DNA of 64,000 bases from Streptomyces sp. DG1A-41 (GTDB lineage: Bacteria; Actinomycetota; Actinomycetes; Streptomycetales; Streptomycetaceae). Within the stretch, counting starts at the first letter, position 1. Each line of letters begins with the position of its first letter. Below are positions 10,670-18,313 of this stretch, piece after piece. Under the pieces are notes generated by a model that was not told the DNA's origin, did no database searches, and was given only the letters and a program-made list of their open reading frames with translations. A program made the translations under genes and the position numbers. The stretch lies in the NCBI RefSeq assembly GCF_037055355.1, contig NZ_CP146350.1, positions 2,565,001-2,629,000 of the forward strand, given 5' to 3'.

Positions 10670-11992
10670 CTACGGGCGGGCGGCCACTTCGGCGGCGGCC
10701 CGGTGGCCCGATCGGATGGCGCCTTCCATGAGTCCGAAGAACTCGGTGCTGGTCTCGGTGCCGGCCCAGTGGACGCGGCCGTGCGGGCGGGTCAGATGGG
10801 GCCCGAGCGCGAGCCAGTCGCCGGGGCCGAACAGGGCGGCGTAACAGCCGCGGCTGTAGGGGTCGTTGACCCAGTCGGTCACGTGGAAGCCGATCGGCTC
10901 GGGCAGTCCGGGGAACAGGCCGGCCTGGGCGACAGCGGCGGCTCGCTGTTCGGCGGGGGGCAGCGCGGCGAAGCGGCGGGCCTCCTCGCCGGTGACGAAG
11001 CCGGTCAGGATCCCCGCACCGCCATCGGCGGGCGAGTCGTCGACCGTGGACATCAGCGGGCCGTCGGCACTCACCGACCAGCCGGACAGGCCCTGTTGAC
11101 GCCAGAGCGGGGACGGGTGGATCAGGTGGACCTTGACCGCGCAACCCGGCGCGGTCCGTTCCCCCGAGCGCGGGGCGGGGAGTCCGGGCGAGAAGTCGAT
11201 CCGGTCGGCGAGGACCGGGGGCAGCGCGACGATCACCACGTCGGCACGGGTGGTGCCGCTCGCGGAGCGCACGGTCACGCCGGCGTCGTCCTGTTCCATC
11301 GCGGTGACCGGCTCGGACAGGCGCACCCGGTCGCCGAGCCCGGCGGCAAGAGCCTCGCTCAACCGGTGGGCGCCGCCGTCGATCCGCCACTCCTGAGCGC
11401 CCCCGGCGAAGGCGTTGAGGTAGCGCAGCCCGCCTCCGGAGCGCAGGTAGAAGGCCATGTGCAGGACGGACACGTCGGCGGGAGCGGCGGCCATCATCTC
11501 ACCGAGGAAGAGCGGGAAGAACAGCCGGCTGTCCGGGTGGCGGAGGTTGGTGTCCGCCCACTCGGCGGCCGTCATGGCGTCGAGGCGCACGGCATCCGGG
11601 GTGTGCCAGGGCGCATCGGTGCGTACGGACCGTGTGACCTCGTCCAGCAGGTCGAACAGCTCGCCCAGTGCCACGCCGCTCAGTGGCGGGAAGCGCCCTG
11701 GGACGCTGTTTGCCTGAGCGGCGCCGGAGACGTCGAAGCGGCTGTCGCCCTCCATGACGGTGGGCACGGTCTTGAGGCCCGAGCGGGCCATCAGCGCGAG
11801 CAGTTCGGTGTGCCGCTCGCCCAGGTAGGCGGCGCCGGCATCGGCCCAGCCGCCGGGAGCGATCTCGATGCCGTGCGTCCTGCCGCCGACCCGGTCGCGG
11901 GCTTCCAGGACCTGGACGTCGACGCCTCGGCCGGCGAGATCGGTGGCGGCTGTGAGGCCGGCGAGACCTGCGCCCACGACGACGACACTCAT
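10670..11992 (-). CDS. FAD-dependent amine oxidase
   Basis: A 440-residue flavin amine oxidase of the monoamine oxidase type. The N-terminal FAD motif GAGLAGLTAATDLAGRG is followed by the acidic strand end LEARDRVGGRT. The C-terminal FAD clamp reads GRVHWAGTETSTEFFG. The gene overlaps the PCP gene upstream by 4 bases (ATGA) and follows an A domain gene, so oxidation of a PCP-bound amino acid or of the free amine product is inferred. With the acidic A-domain pocket and the aminomutase nearby, a lysine or beta-lysine-derived amine is the likely substrate. Family enzymes release an imine or aldehyde plus peroxide; a desaturating role is also possible. Confidence 0.85.
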   Translation of the reverse strand: MSVVVVGAGLAGLTAATDLAGRGVDVQVLEARDRVGGRTHGIEIAPGGWADAGAAYLGERHTELLALMARSGLKTVPTVMEGDSRFDVSGAAQANSVPGRFPPLSGVALGELFDLLDEVTRSVRTDAPWHTPDAVRLDAMTAAEWADTNLRHPDSRLFFPLFLGEMMAAAPADVSVLHMAFYLRSGGGLRYLNAFAGGAQEWRIDGGAHRLSEALAAGLGDRVRLSEPVTAMEQDDAGVTVRSASGTTRADVVIVALPPVLADRIDFSPGLPAPRSGERTAPGCAVKVHLIHPSPLWRQQGLSGWSVSADGPLMSTVDDSPADGGAGILTGFVTGEEARRFAALPPAEQRAAAVAQAGLFPGLPEPIGFHVTDWVNDPYSRGCYAALFGPGDWLALGPHLTRPHGRVHWAGTETSTEFFGLMEGAIRSGHRAAAEVAARP

Positions 11993-12210
11993 CGGGACAC
12001 GCTCGCGACACGGTCGGCGAGCGCTGCCGGTGTAGGCGCCCCGACGAGGTCGTCGAAGGTCAGCTCCACTCCCTGTACGCGCGCGACGGCACTCAGTACG
12101 CGGGTGCCCATGAGCGAGTCACCGCCGGATTCGAAGAAGTCGGTGTCCGCCGAGACGCTGTCGGTCTCCAGAACCCTCCGGAAGATGTCGACCATGTCGT
12201 CGGGACTCAT
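11989..12210 (-). CDS. Free-standing peptidyl carrier protein
   Basis: This 73-residue minimal carrier protein has the NRPS-type motif FFESGGDSLMG, with the phosphopantetheine serine at residue 32. It overlaps both neighbours by 4 bases, the A domain upstream and the amine oxidase downstream, making an A, PCP, oxidase trio. GGDS is more typical of PCPs than of polyketide ACPs. It should hold the amino acid activated by the A domain for oxidation or transfer to the PKS ACP. Confidence 0.9.
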   Translation of the reverse strand: MSPDDMVDIFRRVLETDSVSADTDFFESGGDSLMGTRVLSAVARVQGVELTFDDLVGAPTPAALADRVASVSR

Positions 12211-13739
12211 CGGTTGTCCTGTTCTGTGAGGCCGCCTCGGTGGTCCGCGGGAGCGGACGGCGCGGCGGCGGGTGAGTGACGCCTGTGGGTGCCGAGCCGG
12301 TCGATCTTTCCGCCGGCGGTGTGGACGAGTTCGGGGACGACGGTCACCCGGTGCGGGACGAGATGGCCGGGCACGCTCGCGCGCAGGTCGCGCAGGACCT
12401 CTCGGGCGAGAGCGACGGCGTCGGCGTCGGCACGCTGGGGCACCAGGTACGCGGTCACGGTCGTGCGGTCCGCGACCCGGGTGCCTACGACAGCGGCGAC
12501 GCCGACCCCCGGATGGGCGGTGAGGTGGGCCTCGATCTCGCCGGGGTCGACACGGATACCCCGTACCTTGATCTCGGCGTCGAGGCGGCCCTCGTGGACC
12601 AGATGACCGTCCGGCCGACGGGAGACCCGGTCGCCGGTGCGGAACCAGCGGACGGGTCCGTCAGGGCCCTGACGGGTCACAAAGCGTTCTGCGGTGACCT
12701 CCGGCAGATCCCGGTAGCCCAACGCCAACGCCGGCCCTGAGACCAGGAGCTCGCCGTCCGGGCCGATGTCGTCCGTGACGTGCACCAGCGGCCTGCCGAT
12801 GGGGACGCCGCCCTCGCCCCACCAGGCGCCGGGGCCGGGTTCCTCGGGGCCGTGCAGGTCCACCGCGTGCGTGATCAGGGTGGTCTCGGTGCAGCCGTAG
12901 GTGTTGATCAGCCGGATGTGGCCGGTGGCGCGGGCTCGCCACTCGATGAGCCGGGCCGGGCTGACGGCCTCGCCGCCGATGACCACCGTCCGTACGCAGT
13001 CGGGCAGTTGCTCGTCGCTCTCCGCGAGATGGCGGACGAGTTCGTGCCAGAAGGCCGTCGGCAGGTCGAGCAGCGTGACACGGGCCGCGGCGACGGCCCT
13101 GAGCAGTCTGGGTATCGAGCCGGTGTACGCCTCGTCGTGGAAGACGAGCGTCGCCCCCGTCGTGAGCGCGGGGAGTATCTCCTCCAGGCAGGTGTCCCAG
13201 TTGAGCGAGGCGAACTGCAGGACCCGGTCCGCGGGGGTGAGTGCGAAGAGGTCGCGGAGCGCGGCGACCGAGGCGGCGATGGCGTGCCGCGAGGTGAGGA
13301 CGGGCTTGGGTCGCCCCGTGGATCCGGAGGTGAACAGCGTGTACGCGGGCACCTCCGCGTCCGCCGTCCCCGAGGGCGGTGACAGGGCCGGTGATTCGGG
13401 GTGTTCCCCGTCCGGCGCAGGGAGGCCGGGCGTTTCGAGCACCTTGGTGCAGCCAGCGGCCTCCAGGAGCGCCCGCTGTCGCGCGGCGGGGAAGGCCGGG
13501 TCGACCGGGACGTAGGTGCCGCCCGCTGCCAGGACACCGAGGAGGGCCACGACGGTGGCTGCGGAGCGGTCCGTCAGGACCCCCACCGCTCCGGGTTCGG
13601 GTCCCAGCTCCTGGGCCGTCACACGGACCCGGTCTGCTAACTCCGCATACGTCAATTCGCGTCCGCCGTATTCAACGGCACACCTACTGGGAAAGATACG
13701 GGCCACTTCCAGAAAGGCGGACACTATATCCACCATCAA
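12207..13739 (-). CDS. Stand-alone NRPS adenylation domain, basic amino acid predicted
   Basis: A 510-residue adenylation domain with no attached carrier. Core motifs: GGTYVPVDP (A2), YTLFTSGSTGRPKP (A3), NTYGCTETT (A5), WFRTGDR (A7), the KVRGIRVDPGEIE hinge (A8) and GGKIDR (A10 lysine). By eye-alignment to the Phe-activating model domain the specificity residues read D235, T236, E239, D278, V299, G301, T322, L330, I331, K517. The two acidic pocket residues E239 and D278 argue for a basic side chain such as lysine, beta-lysine or ornithine, in line with the aminomutase in the same operon. A TTA codon at 13638-13640 near the 5' end suggests bldA control. Either ATG (13739 or 13736) could be the start. 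It is the first gene of the minus-strand operon. Confidence 0.9.
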   Translation of the reverse strand: MMVDIVSAFLEVARIFPSRCAVEYGGRELTYAELADRVRVTAQELGPEPGAVGVLTDRSAATVVALLGVLAAGGTYVPVDPAFPAARQRALLEAAGCTKVLETPGLPAPDGEHPESPALSPPSGTADAEVPAYTLFTSGSTGRPKPVLTSRHAIAASVAALRDLFALTPADRVLQFASLNWDTCLEEILPALTTGATLVFHDEAYTGSIPRLLRAVAAARVTLLDLPTAFWHELVRHLAESDEQLPDCVRTVVIGGEAVSPARLIEWRARATGHIRLINTYGCTETTLITHAVDLHGPEEPGPGAWWGEGGVPIGRPLVHVTDDIGPDGELLVSGPALALGYRDLPEVTAERFVTRQGPDGPVRWFRTGDRVSRRPDGHLVHEGRLDAEIKVRGIRVDPGEIEAHLTAHPGVGVAAVVGTRVADRTTVTAYLVPQRADADAVALAREVLRDLRASVPGHLVPHRVTVVPELVHTAGGKIDRLGTHRRHSPAAAPSAPADHRGGLTEQDNR

Positions 13740-13914
13740 AGTTTTCCTTCATTTTCCAGCATGGCCATTACGCTACCACTCGAAGGTCTCGACGAGTCAA
13801 GAGCAATTCATCAAGTGACCCACGTCACATGAAATTCGAGAGGGTGACGCAGGGTTGCCCGCCACACGCACATGCGGTAGAAATTTATACGTCCACAGAG
13901 GAGGTTGACCACGC
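13740..13914. promoter_or_regulatory. Divergent intergenic promoter region
   Basis: This 175-base AT-richer gap lies between the A-domain operon (minus) and the thioesterase gene (plus). A strong Shine-Dalgarno (GAGGAGG near 13898) precedes the plus-strand start. No clear -10/-35 pair or operator could be assigned by eye; the region is inferred to hold both promoters. Confidence 0.5.
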
Positions 13915-14337
13915 ATGATAAAACCGTTCCAATTGCGGATCACCGTACGGGGCTACGAACTCGACACGCAGGGACACCTGAATCAGGCCGTCTATTTACA
14001 GTACTGCGAGCATCTGCGCTGGGAGAGCCTGCGCGCGGCCGGCATCTCGCAGGACAAGCTGATCGCCACGCGGATCGGCCCCGCTGTCCTGGAGAACACG
14101 ATGCGCTTCCGCCACGAACTGCGCGGTGGAGACGAAGTCGACGTGACCTGCAAGTGGCTCTGGGGCGAAGGAAAGACTTTCCGCGTCGAACAGGAAATCC
14201 GACGCACTGACGGCGTCCTCGCCTGCGAACTGTCGAGCATCGCCGGACTCATCGACCTGACCCAGCGCAAATTGATATCCAATCCGGCCGAGCATTTCGC
14301 CAAGCTGGCCGACCACCCAGAAATAATGGGCCTCTGA
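13915..14337 (+). CDS. 4HBT-type hotdog thioesterase
   Basis: A 140-residue single-hotdog protein of the 4-hydroxybenzoyl-CoA thioesterase/YbgC class. The N-terminal RGYELDTQGHLNQAVYLQY segment matches the family motif in which Asp and the GH-N residues form the catalytic site. Relatives act on acyl-CoA or acyl-ACP, and some release chains from polyketide synthases. With a PKS, an ACP and no TE seen so far in the left cluster, product release or starter editing is a reasonable inference. The ATG follows a strong AGGAGG. It is divergent from the A-domain operon and is the last intact gene before the inverted duplication. Confidence 0.85.
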   Translation: MIKPFQLRITVRGYELDTQGHLNQAVYLQYCEHLRWESLRAAGISQDKLIATRIGPAVLENTMRFRHELRGGDEVDVTCKWLWGEGKTFRVEQEIRRTDGVLACELSSIAGLIDLTQRKLISNPAEHFAKLADHPEIMGL

Positions 14338-14449
14338 ACTTCGCTCGAGACGAGCATCCGAGAGCACCCGATGAGATTCGCCCCCGTACCTGGCGGCAGA
14401 ATCCTCCGAGGGTGCTTTCGAATTCCTCACCCCCTCTGCCGCTCTCTTG

Positions 14450-14839
14450 TCACTCCGGCTGCGGTGACCCCCGCGCCGACGGGAGCCGCGAGAGGGTGAG
14501 CAACGCCCGCCCGACGTCGACCCCCTGGCGGCCGAGCTCGTCGGCATACCGTCCCAGTACGCTGTTTTCCCAGGCGAGCTCCGCGGCCGGCAGACCCGAC
14601 AGCCGCCGCAGAAAAGTCCCGTCGACACCGTGCTCGGCTCCGTAGCGGGCAGCGCGCTCCTGCACGATGCCGATCCTGTGCGGCTGCATCATCGGGACGC
14701 CGTGCTCCCGTTTGTGCTCGGCGATACGTACGCAGACGTCGATCCGGGTCTTCAGGGTGTCGAGCAACGTGGCGTCGATGAGGTCGAGTTCGGCGCGCAG
14801 ACCCGCCAGCCAGACTTCAGGGCTCGAGGTCGTCGTCAT
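14450..14839 (-). pseudogene. Truncated chorismate mutase copy with chimeric C-terminus
   Basis: From its ATG this reads exactly like the intact mutase at 16937 for about 80 residues, to FLRRL. The frame then leaves the duplicated segment at 14599 and runs into an unrelated tail of about 50 residues (SGLPAAELAWENSVLGRYAD and onward). The last helix of the AroQ fold, with the conserved [10 protein letters not shown], is lost, so the copy should be inactive. The foreign tail has normal coding character and may be the remnant of another gene's C-terminus; I do not recognise it. Confidence 0.85.
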
Positions 14840-15329
14840 GCCTGTGCCTTTCTGGATGTCGTGGTGCAACGGGCTGGTTCCTTTGGGTGTGGCAACCCTC
14901 CGGTTGTCGGGTACGTTCGGCCCGGTACGGCCGCAGGTCTGTGCAGGGACTCATTGCTGCAGGCCGCTCGGTGCCTTTGCCCAGCGTCCTGCCGACGGGG
15001 CGCTTTGAGCCAAACACACGACGAGGAGGCCCTCCAAAGCTTTTAGCTGGGGCTAAAACGGTTCCGAACAAGTGGTGCCGGCGGTCGGCCGGGGCAGCCG
15101 ACGGTGGTCAGACGACGCGGCCGACGGAGTACTCGGCACCACGGACGAGCGCCTCGCCCGTCTCCGTGAGCGAGTGGAATACCCGCCGCCCCGACCGGTG
15201 ACTGGTGACCAGATCACAGCCGCGCAGTACCGAGACATGCTGGCTGATGGCGCCCGGGGTGACGTCGACCTTGGCGGCCAGCTCGCCCGTGGAGGCGGGC
15301 GTGACGAGGGCCTCGAGCACCGCGGCCCG
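14599..15329 (+). repeat. Left arm of 731-bp inverted duplication
   Basis: The reverse complement of this segment matches 16447-17177 base for base wherever I compared it, including both boundaries, and both arms are 731 bases long. It holds the 5' part of a chorismate mutase gene, the intergenic region with a palindrome, and the 3' end of a winged-helix regulator gene. The spacer to the other arm is 1,117 bases. No insertion-sequence ends or target duplications were visible at the arm borders. Confidence 0.93.
15041..15058. promoter_or_regulatory. Palindrome TTTTAGC-n4-GCTAAAA (left copy)
   Basis: A perfect 7-base inverted repeat with a 4-base spacer lies between the regulator stop and the chorismate mutase start. 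Its position suits an operator for the adjacent winged-helix regulator, or a weak terminator of the regulator gene. A second copy is in the right arm at 16718-16735. Confidence 0.55.
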
Positions 15330-16145
15330 GACACCGCCGAGGAGCGCCCTGAGCGGACTGGGGCGGTCCTCGCCGTGGTGCCGCCAGATGTCCGCGACTG
15401 CGGGCCGCGGATACACGACCATCGACTGGAGCGGCGGCAGCATGGTCAGCACATCCGGACCGCAGAAGACACTCGGCACAAGGACGATGCCCTGGCCACC
15501 GAGTGTCTCCTCGTAGGTGTAGCTGCTGCGTACGGTGAGGCGGTCGTCGTGCCACCCGATGCGCTCGTTGAGGGTGGAGAAGACGGAGGCCGCCCCCGAG
15601 CTCTCCATCACCCGCATCCGGGAACGTATATCGGACACGAGCCCGCCGTGCAGCTTGTGCCAGGACGGTTCGAGGGCCAGCCTCCAGTAGGCGCGCAGCA
15701 GTTGCGTGATCTGCCGGACAGCCTTCTCGGGCTCGTCCAGCATCTGCTGATGCAGCGGCGCCATCTCCCGGCGCCAGGCGAGCGGAGTCCCGGTGTCCCC
15801 CACCGTCCAGGCCAACTCGTCGACGAACTGGGAGGGGTGGGTGGCGCGCACCACTTCCAGTTCGTTCTCGAAGCTAGAGGGCGTACTCGTGGGCGGCGGC
15901 GTGAGGAAGTCCGGCACGTATCCGGCCGGTGGGATCACGGCCCGCAGCGGCCGGAGGTCGAGGCCTTTCAGCCTGTGCAGGACGTCATCGACCCATGGCT
16001 GGTGCTGCCTTCGGCGCTCGGGGGACGCCAGCATGCGGAAGCTGTAAACGGTTTCCCCGAGCGGAGACACCGAGAATCGAACCTTCGCGACATCATCGGC
16101 GGTCGCACTGTAGCTGATCAACGTTACCCCGTTCCCCCGCTGCAT
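15108..16145 (-). CDS. ArsR-like winged-helix regulator with DUF5937-type N-terminus
   Basis: A transcriptional regulator of about 345 residues. The C-terminal 75 residues form an ArsR-type winged helix (AAVLEALVTPASTGELAAKV, then GAISQHVSVLRGCDLVTSHR and the RRVFHSLTETGEAL wing). The long N-terminal part, with a VRFSVSPLGETVYSFRML start, resembles the DUF5937 class common in Streptomyces. The start is uncertain: ATG at 16143-16145 is chosen, but a TTG about 27 bases downstream is possible. It lies upstream of and in the same direction as the truncated mutase copy. Only its last 220 bases are inside the duplication, so the full gene exists once. It probably controls the flanking biosynthetic operons. 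Confidence 0.83.
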   Translation of the reverse strand: MQRGNGVTLISYSATADDVAKVRFSVSPLGETVYSFRMLASPERRRQHQPWVDDVLHRLKGLDLRPLRAVIPPAGYVPDFLTPPPTSTPSSFENELEVVRATHPSQFVDELAWTVGDTGTPLAWRREMAPLHQQMLDEPEKAVRQITQLLRAYWRLALEPSWHKLHGGLVSDIRSRMRVMESSGAASVFSTLNERIGWHDDRLTVRSSYTYEETLGGQGIVLVPSVFCGPDVLTMLPPLQSMVVYPRPAVADIWRHHGEDRPSPLRALLGGVRAAVLEALVTPASTGELAAKVDVTPGAISQHVSVLRGCDLVTSHRSGRRVFHSLTETGEALVRGAEYSVGRVV

Positions 16146-16383
16146 TTGCTCGTCCCACGGTAGGCCGGAGAAGGCGCCCTTGCGTGATGCAATCCGGACA
16201 CGCGGATCTGGACGCCCGAACCAAAGCAGCCACAACGGAACAAGGCCCGCCCTTGATGCAAGATGCCGCGCACCCCGCCGATCTCGACGAGGCCCGACTC
16301 GACTTCGCCCCGGGACGAATCAGAACAAGTGAGGCGGCATTCCAGTCAGGTGAGGGCCGGTGGCACACCTAAAGAATTCGGCC

Positions 16384-16668
16384 ATGAATATGTCTGGAAA
16401 CCGCACTCCTGTCAGCCCCACGGCGCCGGGGGGCAGCGGGACCGTTCGGGCCGCGGTGCTCGAGGCCCTCGTCACGCCCGCCTCCACGGGCGAGCTGGCC
16501 GCCAAGGTCGACGTCACCCCGGGCGCCATCAGCCAGCATGTCTCGGTACTGCGCGGCTGTGATCTGGTCACCAGTCACCGGTCGGGGCGGCGGGTATTCC
16601 ACTCGCTCACGGAGACGGGCGAGGCGCTCGTCCGTGGTGCCGAGTACTCCGTCGGCCGCGTCGTCTGA
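16384..16668 (+). pseudogene. Truncated regulator copy, winged-helix domain only
   Basis: From about residue 20 to the stop this is identical to the C-terminal winged-helix domain of the regulator at 15108-16145, because it lies in the right arm of the inverted duplication. The N-terminal sensor or dimer region is missing and replaced by about 20 unrelated residues (MNMSGNRTPVSPTAPGGSG). If expressed, it could still bind DNA as a minimal dominant form, but a non-functional remnant is more likely. Confidence 0.8.
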
Positions 16669-17177
16669 CCACCGTCGGCTGCCCCGGCCGACCGCCGGCA
16701 CCACTTGTTCGGAACCGTTTTAGCCCCAGCTAAAAGCTTTGGAGGGCCTCCTCGTCGTGTGTTTGGCTCAAAGCGCCCCGTCGGCAGGACGCTGGGCAAA
16801 GGCACCGAGCGGCCTGCAGCAATGAGTCCCTGCACAGACCTGCGGCCGTACCGGGCCGAACGTACCCGACAACCGGAGGGTTGCCACACCCAAAGGAACC
16901 AGCCCGTTGCACCACGACATCCAGAAAGGCACAGGCATGACGACGACCTCGAGCCCTGAAGTCTGGCTGGCGGGTCTGCGCGCCGAACTCGACCTCATCG
17001 ACGCCACGTTGCTCGACACCCTGAAGACCCGGATCGACGTCTGCGTACGTATCGCCGAGCACAAACGGGAGCACGGCGTCCCGATGATGCAGCCGCACAG
17101 GATCGGCATCGTGCAGGAGCGCGCTGCCCGCTACGGAGCCGAGCACGGTGTCGACGGGACTTTTCTGCGGCGGCTGT
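16447..17177 (+). repeat. Right arm of 731-bp inverted duplication
   Basis: This is the inverted partner of 14599-15329. It contains the regulator 3' end, the intergenic palindrome and the first 241 bases of the intact chorismate mutase gene, which continues past the arm to 17275. This arm is therefore probably the parental one for the mutase, and the left arm for the regulator. Confidence 0.93.
16718..16735. promoter_or_regulatory. Palindrome TTTTAGC-n4-GCTAAAA (right copy)
   Basis: Second copy of the 18-base palindrome, about 200 bases upstream of the intact chorismate mutase start. A candidate operator for the neighbouring winged-helix regulator. Confidence 0.55.
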
Positions 17178-17275
17178 ACGACCTGATCATCGAGGAGACC
17201 TGCCGCGTGGAGGACCTCGTGATCGACGCGCCGGACGCCGACGACCGGCAGCCGGTCACGGACAACGCGTCATGA
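16937..17275 (+). CDS. papB: AroQ-type chorismate or aminodeoxychorismate mutase
   Basis: A 112-residue helical AroQ-fold mutase. Visible active-site features are the first-helix RAELDLIDATLLDTL, RIDVCVRIAEHKREHGVPMM with conserved Arg and Lys, and the last-helix [11 protein letters not shown]. It is a close paralogue of the mutase at 30561. Like that gene it is followed, in an ATGA overlap, by the start of an aminodeoxychorismate synthase gene, here only a fragment. It is therefore more likely a 4-amino-4-deoxychorismate mutase (PapB) than a housekeeping enzyme. ATG 16937 is chosen because AAAGG lies 8 bases upstream; an upstream in-frame TTG at 16907 is weaker. It may be redundant or expressed under separate control. 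Confidence 0.82.
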   Translation: MTTTSSPEVWLAGLRAELDLIDATLLDTLKTRIDVCVRIAEHKREHGVPMMQPHRIGIVQERAARYGAEHGVDGTFLRRLYDLIIEETCRVEDLVIDAPDADDRQPVTDNAS

Positions 17276-17424
17276 ACCGTCCCCTCAGCACACTCCTCGT
17301 CGCCAACCACGATTCGTTCACCTACAACCTCTACCAACTCCTCGGCGAACAGCAGGCTGATGAATGCGCTCGGCCCGTCCGGGTCAACGCGTTCGAGACT
17401 GCGAACCTGAAGAGGGTGACATGA
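17272..17424 (+). pseudogene. Remnant of aminodeoxychorismate synthase (papA) 5' end
   Basis: Fifty residues, opening with MNRPLSTLLVANHDSFTYNL and continuing YQLLGEQQ. These match the glutamine amidotransferase N-terminus of the intact synthase at 30896, whose start reads [20 protein letters not shown]. The match ends after about 30 residues and the frame stops at 17424, before any catalytic residue. The ATG overlaps the mutase stop (ATGA), the same junction type as in the intact papB-papA pair. Confidence 0.87.
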
Positions 17425-17479
17425 AGCGCGTTCCAAGGATTTCGCTTTCTCCGACGGGAAGCTGCCGGCGTACGTTGGG

Positions 17480-18310
17480 TTGGCCGAATTGAGGGCCCTC
17501 ATCGACCATTACGATCTGATTCTGCTGGACGTCGACGGCGTCCTCGTACTCGGCCAACAGCCCATCCCGGGCGCGGCGGAGACAGTCGCAGCCATCCGTG
17601 CCAAGGGCGTGCCGGTGCGCTTCATCACCAACAGCCCTCGCCGCCGCCCCGGCGAGGCGGCGGAGATGTTACGCAAGGCCGGCATCGGCGCCACTGCCGA
17701 CGAAGTGTTGACGCCTACCAGTATCGCCGCCGCTGCCCTGGCTCAGCGCCTTCCATCCGGCGCGGCAGTCCTTGTCGTCGGCCCCAACGCGTTGCGTGAC
17801 GAGGTGGCGGCCGTCGGGCTCAAGCCCGTCAGCTCCGCCGACGACAGGCCACAAGCCGTGGTGCAGGGCTTCGACCCCACCACCAGCTGGCCCATCCTCG
17901 CGGAAGCCGCCCTCACCCTGCATCGTCCAGAAACACTGTGGTTGGCGACGAACTTGGACGAGACCTGGCCCTCCGAGCGCGGTCCGGTCCCCGGCAACGG
18001 GGCCCTCATTGCAGCTCTCACCGCCGCCACGGGCCGCGAGCCGGACCTCTCCGTTGGCAAACCCGAGCCCACCCTGTTCCAGCAGCAGGCCAAGGCCCTC
18101 GACGCCCGACGCCCGCTGGTGGCAGGTGACCGGCTCGACACCGACATCGAAGGCGGGCGCCGGGCCGGGTTCGACACACTGCTGGTTCTGACCGGCGTGA
18201 CGACCCCCGACATGCTGGCCGACTCCGACGTCCGCCCCACCTACATCGGTGAGAGCATCACCCACCTTCTCGCTGATCCCGCGGCTTCCACCGACGCAGT
18301 GAGGAGGTGA
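17480..18310 (+). CDS. HAD-superfamily (NagD/IIA-type) phosphatase
   Basis: A 276-residue HAD hydrolase. Motif I is LLDVDGVLVLG (the two Asp are nucleophile and acid/base), motif II is in FITNSPRR, motif III Lys is in VGKPEP and motif IV is GDRLDTDIEGG. This is the NagD or phosphoglycolate phosphatase subclass with a C2 cap. The substrate is unknown; in context it may dephosphorylate a precursor made by the TIM-barrel or threonine-synthase-like enzymes. The given TTG start is formal. The frame upstream (AFSDGKLPAYVG before it) also looks coding and would join an ATG at 17421 if one base were restored near 17425, so the true N-terminus is probably about 20 residues longer. A TTA codon occurs at 17669-17671. 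Confidence 0.82.
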   Translation: MAELRALIDHYDLILLDVDGVLVLGQQPIPGAAETVAAIRAKGVPVRFITNSPRRRPGEAAEMLRKAGIGATADEVLTPTSIAAAALAQRLPSGAAVLVVGPNALRDEVAAVGLKPVSSADDRPQAVVQGFDPTTSWPILAEAALTLHRPETLWLATNLDETWPSERGPVPGNGALIAALTAATGREPDLSVGKPEPTLFQQQAKALDARRPLVAGDRLDTDIEGGRRAGFDTLLVLTGVTTPDMLADSDVRPTYIGESITHLLADPAASTDAVRR

Positions 18311-18313
18311 GGC

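Noticed and set aside
8877..11390. Minus-strand frame of 837 residues covering the ligase and part of the amine oxidase gene
   Set aside because: Only the ligase part, from the GTG at 10589, is real; upstream it is an out-of-frame reading of the amine oxidase gene.
16937..17275. Housekeeping chorismate mutase
   Set aside because: Closer in sequence and context to the papB at 30561, with a papA stub after it.
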